From: Quillaja saponaria
Lineage: Eukaryota > Streptophyta > Magnoliopsida > Fabales > Quillajaceae
Assembly (NCBI GenBank): GCA_029379385.1
Contig: CM055607.1
Coordinates: 12,462,001 to 12,526,000 of the forward strand
Reading direction: 5' to 3'
DNA: 64,000 bases
Shown here piece by piece: positions 22,222 through 35,900 of the stretch. The translations under genes were made by a program, and so were the position numbers. The number at the start of each line of letters is the position of its first letter. Within the stretch, counting starts at the first letter, position 1. The notes under the pieces are model-generated. The model worked only from the letters and a program-made list of their open reading frames with translations, was not told where the DNA came from and did no database searches.

Positions 22222-24107
22222 TAGAAGAGCCGAATCCTTGAAATTAGAGGCTCTTCCCTAAATAAATTTCAATTGTATATATATATATACACACTAGTCC
22301 CATCATTAAGCACGTGTTCAAGGGCTTTTTTTTTTAATAAATAATGTAAAAAATATTATAAATATGGTATAAAATGGAGAGAAGAATGTAAGTTTTAAAA
22401 GAGTTTTTTTTTTTTTTTTGGGAAAATAATATTTGATTAATTGAAGTTAACAATACGTGAGTTTTTTTGTTTTTTGTTAATTTTTTCCCTTAGTTATAGG
22501 AGAAGGTAGTAGTTTCTAATAAAAAATGAAATTTTACTTTAAAACGATGTCAAAATTTAGGAGCATATTATTCTCCATTTTTAGTATGTTATCTGAATTA
22601 AAAATTATAATAAAAAGTCAGAGAACACCATAAAGGTGTTATATACATATATATATATATATATATAAAGATTATTACCCATCTTCTAACAATGAAAATT
22701 ATAACAAAATCAAAAAACTTACGATGGGATGTAACTAAGAATGTAAGTCAAATTGAATGGTTTTTGTATAGTGCATTATTCAAATTCCAGTACTCGTATT
22801 AGAATAAAATTTCAAATATTCGAATTTGAACATCTTTAGGGGTATTTTGAAAAAATAAAATAATTATATACAAATACATATATTTTTTGATAAAAATATA
22901 TATTAATTTGAATTATTTGTCGAATATCGAATCAGAGTCAAATTCAAATATTAATTAATAGTATTCAATTCAAATCAAATTTGAATTTGACTTGGAATTG
23001 GAATTATTCGGTTTGGATGCAACTCCTAGATGTAGCTATGATTGCTTCTGACCATTTGCTATATTTAAAGATGGCAACCAACTCAGTTAATTCTTCATGA
23101 GCTATTTATTAAAATTTGACTTAACTTGGCTATATTCGTTTTTGAAATAAATTCATCTTAAATTTTTTATTCTTTTAAATTTATTAATCAAGTACAGCAT
23201 TTTAAATTGAGAAGGCATCCAACCGATTTAGTTAATGCAGATATAAAGACCTAATAAATGTAATGATTTGGCCAAAATTTGAAGTCTATTCACTTTTATA
23301 AAATATAAATTCTCAAAACTCTAATTCTCATTATTAAAACAATTTTTTTCAACGTGTATATGTTTCAAATTTTGCTAAATCATCAAATTTTCTGAAGTGT
23401 TTTAAACCCGTTAACTAATTTTGAATCTCTTGAATATAGCTTGATTCATGATCCAGTTTTAAAAAAGAAAAAAATTGTTCTATGAGGATTTAATTAGAAA
23501 AAAAAAATCTAAATCATAAAAAATATGATTAGAAAAAAAAAATATATATTTTGTTTTTTATCTTTTCTTTTTGAAGACTGTGTACGTAACTTTCGTTATA
23601 TCCCAATTAGCAAAAGATGTTACATAATGAAGCTGTTGTTATATGTAGAACGCTTTCTTATACTTGTAACACCGTTAAATTTTCTTGTACTTGGGACTCC
23701 GAGTAGAATGCTTTTAATTTAGCCACACAATCTTATGAATTTCTTCGGAAAGAAGGGAAAGAAAGCCACATGTTCTTAACAAAAACTAAGAGGGTCAAGT
23801 ATGAGCAAGCAGCTACAGAGCCAAGCTTAAAATGCATGGAAGATTGACAACAATTTTTTGTTTACAGCAAGCATATCTATCATGAGATACTAAGGCAGCA
23901 TATACTTGGCGAATTACTTCAGAAAAATGAAATAGAATATATAATTAGATCATTATCCAATTCACAATCTAATTTAAGTTCCATAAATGATAAATGGCTA
24001 CTTGGTCACATCTCTGCATTAGTTTTCTCTGTAAAATGGATAGATAAAGTAATTCCAGGATGTAAACTTCCTCTTCTTCCCGGTTTCCACTCTTACTCAA
24101 TGGGATT

Positions 24108-24646
24108 CTACCTGAACCACCATCTTTGGACGGCAGACAATGGTGTATTCAAGAATGGAGCATAGTGTTGGATGGCCGGATTTGCAATCCTCCCAACTTT
24201 AGCCCAAACACTTCGATGATAACCAGCCGTAACGGGGGCTTGATACATGAGCTTCAAAACCTAGCAGAAAGATTCCACCAAGAAACAGGGATAAATATAT
24301 GTCATTAGGCTCTAGAGATATATTTTATCAACCCTTTGTCATAAAACAGTAAAATCCTCAGTTTATGCGACAATAGCTATGGAACAATGAATTTTGGGCC
24401 ATAGTTATAGGCAAAGCTGAAGACTTTCAGGGGGTGGAACACTATATATGGGCGCATGTCTGTGAAAATGCATTATAATAGATCTAAAAGTATGCTCAAA
24501 TAACAAAAACCCCAATGTATAAAGATGTCGATTTAGAAATGACCCATACCTGCCAGTACATGAATGTTTGTATTATGTTGCGCTGCCAACTGCATAAATG
24601 GTTAAAAAAATTAAGGCAACTGAGACTAACAAATTATAACCATAAA

Positions 24647-24686
<40 letters not shown>

Positions 24687-27600
24687 GGAGGGGAGGGGAG
24701 GAGAACAGAAAAGCTTGAGAAACAGACGAGAAGAGCGAGATAATGAGGAGGAGTCCCAGTCCAATCTCAGCATGTGAAGACAATATACTGAGGGTTGTAG
24801 TGTTAGATTCCACCCAAACACAAGGCTCTTCCAAGTACTTCCTATACAAATTAACAAAAGAAATAATATTATTACTTGAGTAGAAATGAAAACCAGAAGA
24901 TTTTACAATGAGGAAATAGAGAAACTTTGATAATCAGATACGGATTCCACAGGCAGGAACGACCATGGTGCAATGCGTTGTCAGAAACTAAAAAATATAT
25001 ATATATATTTAATTCTGGTTCTGGGCCTCCAAAAATATCTCCAGCTAGTGTGTTGCATGCGCTCATCATGTCTCTCTCTCTCTCTCTGTGTGAGTGTGTT
25101 TTGAGAGTTTGGGGTTGAGAGAAGGGAAGGGGAAACTTAAGAGTGTAGATGACAAACAGCCTTTGCCATCCCCTATCCCTCTATGCCCATGAGTGAACCA
25201 AACAACCCCATAACTCATTAGTCCTTCAATATGTTGGCAGTGATGTGGAGATTTCACGTCCATTCTTTATATTGTTTTATTGCCTAAATTTGCAATCAGT
25301 TTCTTCACACAAATAAACTACATAATTTTCAAAAAAAGAATTATAAGATAAAAGAAAACACTGCACAGATTGAAAATTCATGCAGTAACACTAGGGAAAG
25401 GAAAGGTTAGATTACCATGCAACTCAAGAGTTCCAATAATCAAATAATATTCAGAACCAAAAGTTAAGAAAAATAGATAAATTTTGTAGCTATAAATATA
25501 GTGATTGAAGATTTATATGCAACTGACCAAGCACCAAAACTTATTTATGTGCAACTATATAGCTGCAACTAATGAGCTGAGTCAAGAAATTAGAACAAAT
25601 TATTGAAATTTACCATTTAGATTCCTACCCAAACGTAAAGTGAGCAAAAAAGAGCAAAACGGAAACAGAAAAATCCTTCAAAAAGATGTAAACAAGGACA
25701 GAGAAACAGTTAAATAATGTCATTCAGTTTAACCGTTAATTTTTACCTGTACAAGGAGGAACGACTGAAATTACGCCTAAGAAACTTGGCAACATGTTCC
25801 AGAGACCGACATAAGATTGGAATCAAAGCAACTGCAATGAAGATAAAAAAAGAAAATATCATAAAAGGCCAGATTGGGAAGCACAGATAACAATCATTTG
25901 ATAATGTTCAAAGCAGGAAAAGGTGTTATAAAAGCATATTACAGAAAAGCTAAGAGAGGCAATACTGGATGCCTCAGCCGACAGTCTCAAGTTTTAATCT
26001 TAATGAGTGTCATTAATTTCTTTGTAACATTATGCAATATTAGGATTTGTTGGAGAATCAGGTGAGTAGCATGTATAATCTTAATAAGATTTCTCTCTCT
26101 CTGTCTCTCTTTCTTTTGGGTTGAGGGGGGAGAGGGGTGGAACAGGGACAGGAGGTGAGTGTTTCCAGATTTAATTAGAACAATACAGATCAAGGGAGAG
26201 TTTTGCTGTGGTGCAATAACCTAGCATATTAATATTGTTAAGGTCTTTGCAGTGTGCCATTTAATTCAAATATCAGAGAACAGTGGTTTTTCCAACCAAA
26301 TATTACTTCTTCCAAATGTAATGTTAGTCCCTTTTTAGCAACTTTTCTCTGATGTCTATCCTAAGTCAACAAAGCAAATGAACCTAGGGTTCCAGTACAC
26401 TCACATTTAAGGCAAAGATGTGAAGTAACAAAGGTAAGACTGTAGATGAAGTATATAAAATCCTTCGTCGCAATTACAGACTGGAAGTAGACTTTTAAGG
26501 CCTGCATATTCCATCCCCTTGGTTTCTGCAACAATATAAGATGTGGTTTACTAGAAACACAGCATAGATGAATATCAACAAGTAGGAAATATTAACTACA
26601 GAATCAGAATAAGAACATACCCCATATAGAGAGTACACAGAGTATATACACGAGCATGCAGTACCGATAAATGAAAGTCGATAAGCCCTATGTGAAAAAT
26701 TTGTTGGTACCAGTGGAAGGACTGCAAGGACAGCCACAGCAAACACCTAGAGCAAAGAAATTATATAGAACAAAAAATTCAAAGAACTGATCCAAGATTA
26801 ATGAATTTTGAATTCATTTCTCAATACACAATAACAATCAAGGTCAATGGAACTTCTATTCATTGTAATTAAAATATATTCGAAGTAGTTTTAGTAGCTG
26901 GCTTCTCAGTGCATATAATATTATAATTTCGCTAAACATATTTTTAGATCTAGTATATTGTCCAGAAGATCTTATTAGTACAACATAGAAATGTCCCAAG
27001 GAACATTTTTTCTTCAGTGGGATGATGACAAAGACGATGAGTTCCTTTTATTATTATTTTTAATAGGTAATGATGATAGCGTGGACAACATGACAATACT
27101 CAAATTGACATCAGCATCATTTATGACATGGAGGGCATAATTGCAAATTTTACAATTATGTTCATCAGGTTAAATATTAGAAAAAGATTGTTCGCACAGT
27201 TTGACTCAAAGACTTTCAGTATATGCAGTCATGCAGAGAAGATAGCCATTTTACACTGGGTAGCGTTACACTAATCCCTGTTTATCCTTCTTAGTTGTGA
27301 CATCATTTTCCCTGCACAGGAAGTCTTTGGCACAGAAATCTTAACCTCCAGAGGAAACAATTCTTGTCACTGTCACAAATAGTTGACATGCAAACCAGCT
27401 CCAAGTGACAATTTTGATGATACATAATAATATCAACGATTTAGGAGATGTTCTGAAAAATCAGTGAATTATAGCAAATGATGCAAACATGAACTTTTAG
27501 ATGAAGGTCTGCAAAAATCTTAAATTCTCAGAAAACTTAAATTCAAGCCTAGGAAAATTTTACTTTAAAACCTCAACCAGTTGCATCAATATGACATCCA

Positions 27601-30358
27601 ATACAGATAAAATAAATCAACATGTGCTGACGTGCAATATGTATGTATGTAACAATGAGAGGACTATACCCAAGCATTGACAGAAAACTGAATGGTGTTC
27701 CGATCCCAACGCAGAGAAGTTGGATTAGGACCTGTAGTTGCAGATGTCCCTGAAGTTCTATTCGTTGATCCTGCAGCATTAGAAACAAGATTTATTTTCA
27801 ACAGATAAAACAGCAGTCAGAACAAGCAGCGAAGACCAACTAAATATGTGCTACCCTAGAGTTGTTACAGCAGCTTTGTTTTTATCATGGAACTTTATAT
27901 ATTTCTTTCAAAATTTGAGAACAATCAATTACCTGAGCTTCGTTGACGATATGGGTCATTTGTGGGTGGTGATGATGTTGCCGATGGTCGTGTCGGCTGG
28001 GAGGAACTGCTAGAAGACATTGGCTCTACCACAAGTTCAGGATCCTATTTTCAAATACAGGCATCAAGAGAATTTTACCCAAAATGAAAAGACACAACCT
28101 CTTGATGAAGTACATTCCACGCCCTCTAAACAAATCTTAAGAAAATAAACATGAGAACTTTACATGCATAGCCCCCAAAGCAGTGTATTTTTTCAGCATT
28201 TACACAAAATTAAAAATACATTGTAGAACAGACTCCCCGAGCAGATATTATGAAAATATTAACTAAAGTAATTGTCCCCATAATCTTGTACTAGATAGAA
28301 AAGTATAATTTCTTAATTAAAAAAGAAAAAGGAAAAAGTAGCAATGGAACAATCAGATATTAAGTATTCCAACCCTAACTAGAGCAATATACATCTCATT
28401 AGAAGATCAATAAGAGAAGAACCATGGATACAGGAAAAGAATGTACTGCTTAGCAACATAAGACCATCTAGAATCAGTTGTACAAATGATATGAAAATTC
28501 TCCAATCTAGAGAGGGGGGGGGGGGGGGGGGGGGGGGTGGGGTGTTAGGGAGGAAGGGAGGTATAAGGAAGAACAAAATCCAAAATTGCTCTTATTAATG
28601 AGAAGTAAAGTAATTCATTAAAAGGCCAAGGGGCCACGTACAGCAGGAATAAAGTAGGCAAAAAGAAAACTAAAAGAACTAATAAACAGAATCAAAATCA
28701 ACAATCAACATTGCAAATAGTCCATAAACACCTATAAATGAGCCATCCAAAGGAATAAGAAGAAACGACACCCAAGTGAAAAAAGGTATACAGCAAATTC
28801 CCCTTGACATCAATCAAGGATACAACTTCTTAATAAAATGCCATTCTAGAAACCAAGTATTTCACATGATGAGTGACCGAGATGGGCTAGATCTTTCTAA
28901 TAAGAATACAGGACCGCACAGAGAGACCACTTCAAAATAGATCTCCATTCCTCACCATCAAGGAAGCAAAACCAACAACTTAGGTCGTCCAAACATTAAT
29001 CACCAAAGGACAGATAGAGAGATAGAGGGAGAGAATAGAGAAATAAGGTAAGGATGAAAGACAAAGAGACTGATGGAGAGCCATGTAGCTGAATTATACT
29101 AAAAAGATGCATTTTAAAAATCACATTTATTACCAAATACCGTATCTTGGTTGTCTGGAGATGAATACTTAATAAAGCTTCTTCTCTTTCAAGATAAAAA
29201 AGTGCAAGCTTCTAAACAAATGATTCCTAGACATAACAGTTCAGTTTTATTTCTCTTATGTATTATGCAATAAAGATAATAACAGACAGCCTCGAGGTAA
29301 AGAACTGTCAACAGTTAAAAAACCTCGAAAGAAGTCAGATGACTTGGTTCTACAGATAAAACCAAAAAAAAATATGGTGTTCATCAGCTTTAGTTCCCAC
29401 TGCGAGAGAAAGATATGCCTTACAGAAAACAAAAAGAACTTTACTTTAAGAGCAGTGATCAAATAGCCAAAATTATTTGCCTCATACAACCAAATGGCAC
29501 GTAGTACGTTAGATGGATTCAAGGTAAGATCAACCACAGCAAACATAGATGACATTTCTCCAAATCACAAGAAAGTCAATTTCATAGAAAGTTCACAATG
29601 CTTCAGCTTAAATGATCCAGTTGTATCTCAAAAAAGAAAAAAAGAAGAAGAAGAGCAGTAAACAGATAAACCCATAAAACAGAGAACTCATTAGCATACA
29701 GTTATGGGTTAATTGTAAACCCAAGAAGGCCAAATCATCATTCAGGAAAACAAACTCCAGATATTTTAATTGTTCAAATATAATAATGAATGTTGTAGAA
29801 CTAAATAGAATTACAAAACTAAGGAAGCTGAAATAATTAATTTGATTCAATACGTCAAGGATCAAGAGCACAAATCCTAAACCAAAATACATAAAGCCCA
29901 GATGACATTTATGCCACCACTATCGTTTCCAATAGAAACATTACCAAAATAAAACCCAAATGAAATTCAATGGTTGCACTATCAATTACACAAAACAGAT
30001 TACTAAAAATCAATTATTTAAAATGGACGAGTCAAAATTAGATAAGCAGAACTGACAATGAGATTCATGAGTATCAGTCCTAAGAACAAGAGACAACATA
30101 TATAACCAACAATCAATACTCAATTCATAATAAAAGTGGGTGAGCCAAAGGTCTGTCCAGAATAGAAAAGAGAGTACATACGATGTAGCGCTGGTAGAAC
30201 TTGCGCTTAAAGTGGTCGATGACGTCGGCGCGTGAAGCCATATGGGGAGGGATGAGGACATTTGACCAGTAATCCGCCCATCTTAAGTCGTTTTCGTAGT
30301 CGTAAGCCGCCGCCGCAATCCTCTTCAACTTCTGTGGATCTTCTTTCTCTTCCCCCAT
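24108..30358 (-). CDS. Pom33/TMEM33-family ER and nuclear-envelope membrane protein
   Basis: Nine exons on the minus strand: 30358-30182, 28044-27933, 27770-27670, 26746-26621, 26525-26405, 25831-25747, 24841-24728, 24589-24550, 24260-24108, giving 342 aa in continuous frame with GT-AG introns. The N-terminus (MGEEKEDPQKLKRIAAAAYD, then DLRWADYWSNVLIPPH) is soluble. Residues about 60-115 are a Ser/Thr/Pro-rich linker. Hydrophobic segments follow (VFAVAVLAVLPLV, FIYFIYSLTFVTSHLCL with FALIPILC, and IGLGLLLIISLF). The C-terminus ends PLSAVQRWWFR. In yeast and animals this family shapes ER tubules and helps nuclear-pore assembly. The protein is clearly a conserved plant gene; the Pom33/TMEM33 assignment rests on recall of the plant family. 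Two introns contain long G runs (C runs in the transcript). Confidence 0.8.
24647..24685 (+). repeat. Poly-G tract (39 G) inside intron 7 of the Pom33-like gene
   Basis: An uninterrupted run of 39 G on the plus strand, followed by G-rich sequence to about 24712. It lies in the 138-bp intron 24590-24727, so the pre-mRNA carries C39 between donor and acceptor. The exact length may be uncertain because such runs assemble poorly. Confidence 0.9.
28514..28537 (+). repeat. Poly-G tract (24 G) in intron 1 of the Pom33-like gene
   Basis: Uninterrupted run of 24 G, followed by TGGGGTG and further G-rich sequence, within the 2.1-kb first intron. Confidence 0.9.
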
Positions 30359-32928
30359 TTTTCTTTCACTGACTTCTCCACTTCACTTCGACCAAAATCA
30401 CTCCTTTCTTAGTTTATCCCTCTCACTCTACTTTTACTTTGATGCGATGATAATGGGTAATTACATTGTTGACTCGTTGTTGCTTCCAGTCTTCGACCAA
30501 GCAGAAAGAAGACGGGCCTAGTCTGACATGATAAGTGAACGACGCCGTTTCTCCCCATTGGAACAGTTGAATAAATTACTGATAGTAAAATAATAATGAA
30601 AATAGTCAAAATACATTTAGGATTGTTCATAAAGTATTATTATTTTTTGAATTTCGTTTTAAAATTCAAAAAAATAGAAAGATCTTTTAAAATGCTCAAA
30701 ATCACTATAAATTTACTTACATGTTTTTTGGATAGAGAAGTGATTAGAGTGAGCATAAGTTGGTATGGTTAAAATTTTAAAAATTACTCTACCGAAATTG
30801 GTAAGGTCTGTTTTTAAAAAATCAAAGCCCACCAACCAACTAGAAATTCTCTACAACAATTTACGGTTTGGTTTAATTTTTTTTTATAAAATATCAACAA
30901 TAAATAAGAATTGTAAAAAAAATAATCCATAAAATAAAATCAAAACAAACGAATTGCAATGAACAACCTAAATTCAATTAGTTTTTATATATTTTATTAC
31001 CATTTTTTGAATCTAACCATCTAACAAAATATAAAAAATAGTAGACAAGAAATTTTGCTCAATGTCTCTCACAACTCCATTCTAGGGTTTGAAGTGACAT
31101 GTGAATGCTTTAAGATTTGAATATTAAAAATCCAAAATGTATAAAGAAAATGTTTTGAAATTGACAAGAATCCAAGATAAAAAAATAAAAAATTATAATA
31201 ATTATATATATAAATTATATTTTATATTATAAACGGATTGGTTTAGTTTTATCTAATAAAAAATTTAGTGAAATCACAAAATTAACTATAAAGATCGGTT
31301 TTCAAAATTTTACAAAAATTGATCAAAATTTTTTTTTTTAATTTTACAAAAATCACAATTTACGGTTTGGTTTAATTTTTTTTAAAAATAAATATCAACA
31401 ATAAATAAGAATTGTAAAAAAATAATCCATAAAATAAAATCAAAACAAACGAATTGCAACAATGAACAACCTAAATTCAATTAGTTTTTATATATTTTAT
31501 TACCATTTTTTGAATCTAACCATCTAACAAAACAAAAACAAAATATAAAAAATAGTAGACAAGAAATTTTGCTCATTGTCTCTCACAACTCCATTCTAGG
31601 GTTTGAAGTGACATGTGAATGCTTTAAGATTTGAATATTAAAAATCCAAAATGTATAAAGAAAATGTTTTGAAGTTGACAAGAATCCAAGATAAAAATAA
31701 ATAATAGTTATATATATAAATTATATTTTATATTATAATCGTATCGGTTCAGTTTTATCTAATAAAAAATTTAGTGAAATCACAAAATTAACTATAAAGA
31801 TTGGTTTTCAAAATTTTACAATTGATTAAAAAAATTAAAAAATTGAGCAAATTTGATTGGTTTGGATTGATTTTTGCTCACCCCTAAGGGGGTGATAGAG
31901 AAGATAGATAGAGTTTTAATTTTTGTTTAGCCAACTCAGTACAATGTGACAAAATATATTATATTTTAAATAATATTAATAATTTTTATCTAAAGTACTA
32001 TCTGTGTTAGCTCCAAAAATATATTGCAAACATCTTAAATTTTAAGATGAAATATATTAAATAATATTTTTAGGAAAAAATTAACAAAACATTGATACAA
32101 TAGTCAATACTGTAAATATAATTTGGTTACAATTATCATATATTTTAACTCCACATTACTATATGAAGATGATTTTTATTTTGATATAATATTTTTTATA
32201 ACTTCAAAAAATGGATAATTAAAACATCATAAATAATTGATAGAGTTTCTTGATTTTGTATTAAGAATTTGAAATACAATTCTGCCGAGATTTTTCCCAC
32301 AAGAATTTTATGAAAAAAAAAAACAAAAAACTATCTCATCTTAAGTCCAACAAACTTACCAACTAAAATAAAAAATAAAGACATCATAAATAAAAAGTTG
32401 TAAGTTTATGCATTATTGGTTTATCCATTAATTCTAACCATTTGTTGTTTCATTCATTTATGGTATACGCCATTATTAAAACTGAAAGTTTCTCTTAAAT
32501 TGCTCTTCAATTAATTCATACAACATAGGACCCAATAGAAAAGCAAAAAGACTGTACTAAAATAAAAATTGACATAGCTGAATCTAATGAATATATGGCA
32601 AAGAACCTAAATTAGTGAATTATGTTTGCATATGAATGGCTAGTTAAGGAAAAACAAAATTGCATTGAATTGACACATGAATCTGTAACAAAAACCTAAA
32701 TTTTATAGGATATAGGATATAAGATATAAGATGGGCGCTCTTTCAAGCAAAATCATGCTGGCGTGTGAAATAAATTACAAGAGCTTATATATAGGATTTA
32801 CATGAAAAGACCAGCAGGCCTTGAACTTGCATTCCAAGATTAGAAAATGGTGGTACCTTCTGAAAAATCTTTTGGATGTACCAATTAGAGTTTTTCTGCA
32901 AGTTGGGATTGCAAGCATTAATCCCATC
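30359..32928. other. Intergenic region between the Pom33-like gene and the PERK gene
   Basis: No gene is supported. The first ~200 bp should be the promoter and 5' leader of the Pom33-like gene. A ~0.5-kb tandem duplication occupies 30857-31830. The rest is AT-rich, ending in the 3' untranslated region of the PERK gene. Confidence 0.6.
30857..31830 (+). repeat. Tandem duplication, two ~0.5-kb copies
   Basis: Copy 1 runs from 30857 to about 31340 and copy 2 from 31356 to about 31830. Both begin CAATTTACGGTTTGGTTTAA, 499 bp apart. Nearly all of copy 1 recurs in copy 2 with scattered substitutions and short indels, including a shared CTCACAACTCCATTCTAGGG block. No open frame of interest. Confidence 0.9.
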
Positions 32929-35900
32929 TCAAACGTTCCATGGCCCTGATCTATTACTGGGTGCCAAGCTGCTTGGGCTTCCAGTATCTCTACTCCTCCA
33001 ACTGCTCTGAGTCTCGTTAAAAAATCTTGTGCTTTGATCTTGGCTTCCAAATGCCATCATACGAAACATTTTGATTTGTGCAGATTGCTGTGCCGAGTCA
33101 AAGACTTCACTTTCGCCAGGTTTCATTCCATTATTGAGATCCGAAAATTCATCTAAAGATTCTAAAGCTCGGACAACCTAGGAAGGGCCACAAGGAAGAA
33201 GAGAGCGTATTTATTTAACTATGCATCTCTAAACACAACTGCAGATGGATATCTCAAAGTTGCTTTAGTAATTACCTGACTCGTTCGCGGCCTTCTTGCT
33301 GCAGAATGACACACACAAGCAGCAGCTGCCTCAATCATCCGAAACATCTCATTCTCCACATAATTCTTTTCTAGACTTGGATCCACTAACCCTTTGAAAT
33401 CCTTGTTTTCAAGTGCATGAGTAAGTAAAGGTCGCGCCTGAAGAACAAGTTAGATTTCCATTAAAACAAGCAGTCCAATGATCTGACAACTGACTGCACA
33501 CCCACTTACTGTTATAACATTAACAATTCCAAGTCCCCACAAAAATATCAAATTCAGAATTGCATGACTCAGGATCCCAGTATGCAAGATCACCAAACAA
33601 TCCCAAAGATCCATTTGAATTTGGGATTTGACAGGATGAGGCTCCATGAATAGTTATGAAAGGTGTAACAATGACTAGTTTGCATTTATATCCACGGGTA
33701 CAGAACCCTCAAGCTGAACATAGTAAGTGGGGGGATTAACAAGACAACTGTTCAATGTACAATCTCACAAGTCCAGTTGGCAAATTGATCATTTTAGATT
33801 GTTGAGAAAAGCGCTGATAAAGCCCATAATTGAATTTGACAGAATAACATAGTGAGAACTGAGAATATGGGTCCAAAAAAGGTCCACTCAAATTGCTAAA
33901 AGAAAAGAGTTATCAAAATGTGAGACAGCTTTGCATTGATAAAAAACTGAGGAAACAGATATTCGAGTTATTGAATATTTGGCAAATTTGCAACAATACC
34001 AAAAGGCAAACAACAAAACTAGAGCACTAGGAACTTCTTTACTATAATTTCTTTCAAATAAGGTGAGGCTATGTGCACGGAGGACGGGGCATTTGCTTCT
34101 TGCACAGCTCCTCCTCTAATACAGAAGTGGGTCCCACCTGGAACCCATTATTTTCTCTATTTGAGAGAAGGCTGTGCACAGAGCCCCTCACCCCCTCCCA
34201 TAATTTAAAGACACAAAAAGAAAACGTTAACAGCTAAATGCTTATTGAACTAACCCATTCAACCAGGCTCTCATCACCAATTGGTTGTGAGGAATCCACA
34301 GGCTTTCGACCTGTAATTAGCTCCAGAAGAACAACCCCAAAGGAATACACATCAGATTTTTCAGTCAACTTCCCACTTGTTGCATATTCTGGGGCCATGT
34401 ATCTGGAAAATCAGACAATTATATCCATTAGATACATACAAAATGCCGACATGCAGGGCATGACTGAGTAACATATTAGATGCCATCTTTATTTTAGATT
34501 TTAAGATCAGAAACTTTTCGTATCTAAGCTCCAATACAGAAACTCTTTAAATGTTTTGTTCTTGAATACATATGCTAAACATAAAAATGTGTGGGTACGT
34601 ACCCAAACGTTCCCATTACACGTGTGCTTACATGTGTATATGTATCCAATGCTAATTTTGCAAGCCCAAAATCTGATACCTGTTGGTTATTAAGCAGAGT
34701 TAGAACCAATTTGCAGGAGCAAAACAAAATAAACAATATATTAAGTAACTTTGAAGATGGAAAACACTCCTCCAGCTCCCAATAATAATAAATGAGCACA
34801 CCAATCATTCCATATATCTTATATTGCCAGGGTAGCCTTTACTAATAAAGATTAACCAAATTTTATATCAATACTGCCATGGCATAATGCAGCTGGCTGT
34901 TAACAGAAAACAACTATGTACTTCATGTTAAATTGTTCTTCAGCAGAATATGCAAGTTGCAGAAATGACGTACTTGAGCTTCAAAGTTGTTATCAAGAAG
35001 GATGTTAGATGATTTAATGTCCCTATGAATAATGCGTGGATGGCCTGAGAAAATACATGAAAGCAAAATACTAAGAGAGGAGATTAATACAAATTAGATG
35101 ATGAAATACTGAAAGAGCACAAAAAAGTCATGAAAACAGTTGTAACAATATTTGTTTTCAGTACAAAGCAGCTTAGATGATGTAACATGTTAGTTTTCTC
35201 TGTAAACTTTTTTTCTTTCTTTCTAATTAACAGTGCTAGATCATTGGTTTACATATATTTTATTAACCAAGAAGAAGAAAATTACAGTCTTCATGTAGGT
35301 AAGCTATTCCACGAGCTGCACCAGCTGCGACCTTGACTCTGGTTGCCCAATCCATAACTAGTTTGTCTTCACCTGCAATTTTCCATAACCAGGCTAGTTA
35401 TAGACTCATTTAGAGCTCTCAACTGATTGATTTTCACATGCATGTTTAGAGAAGACAAAACTAGCATGGTCCGCAGAACTCATCAGCAAGATCTACTTTG
35501 GATTCTTTAATTTCAAATGCAAGCTAAATTCATGGGAGAAAAAGGAATAGGGGAATACATTATTACATAAAATAGATATATCCCTCTTTTTCTCTTTCAA
35601 TTTTAATCAGAAGTTAAGTCTTACCATGAAGATGGTAGTGAAGTGTATTGTTGGGGACATAGTCATAGATGAGCAATCTTTGATGCTCAAATATACAGTA
35701 ACCCACCAAGGAGACCAAATGACGATGGTGTACTCGGCTAATAATCTCAACTTCTGCTCTAAACTCACGCTCCCCCTGTCCGCCACCAACTTTAAGCTGT
35801 TTTACAGCTACTTCTCTTCCATCTATGAGAAAGCCCTTGTAGACGCAACCAAATCCACCTTCACCCAATAGATTATTCGCTGAAAACCCATCTGTGGCCT

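Larger units (their letters stand above)
19697..24107. other. Long AT-rich gene-free region
   Basis: About 4.4 kb without a supported gene. It holds AT microsatellites (about 21345-21371, 22270-22290, 22643-22668), a telomere-like degenerate tract (22165-22221), a dispersed AT-rich repeat near 21600-22090, and many short inverted repeats. The open frames 20176-20418 (-) and 23525-23722 (+) have extreme composition and no motif. The last few hundred bases should include the 3' untranslated region of the Pom33-like gene. Confidence 0.6.

Noticed and set aside
24573..24857. Frames with poly-Gly or poly-Pro at 24515-24857
   Set aside because: They are translations of the 39-G intron tract, joined to a real exon of the Pom33-like gene on the minus strand.
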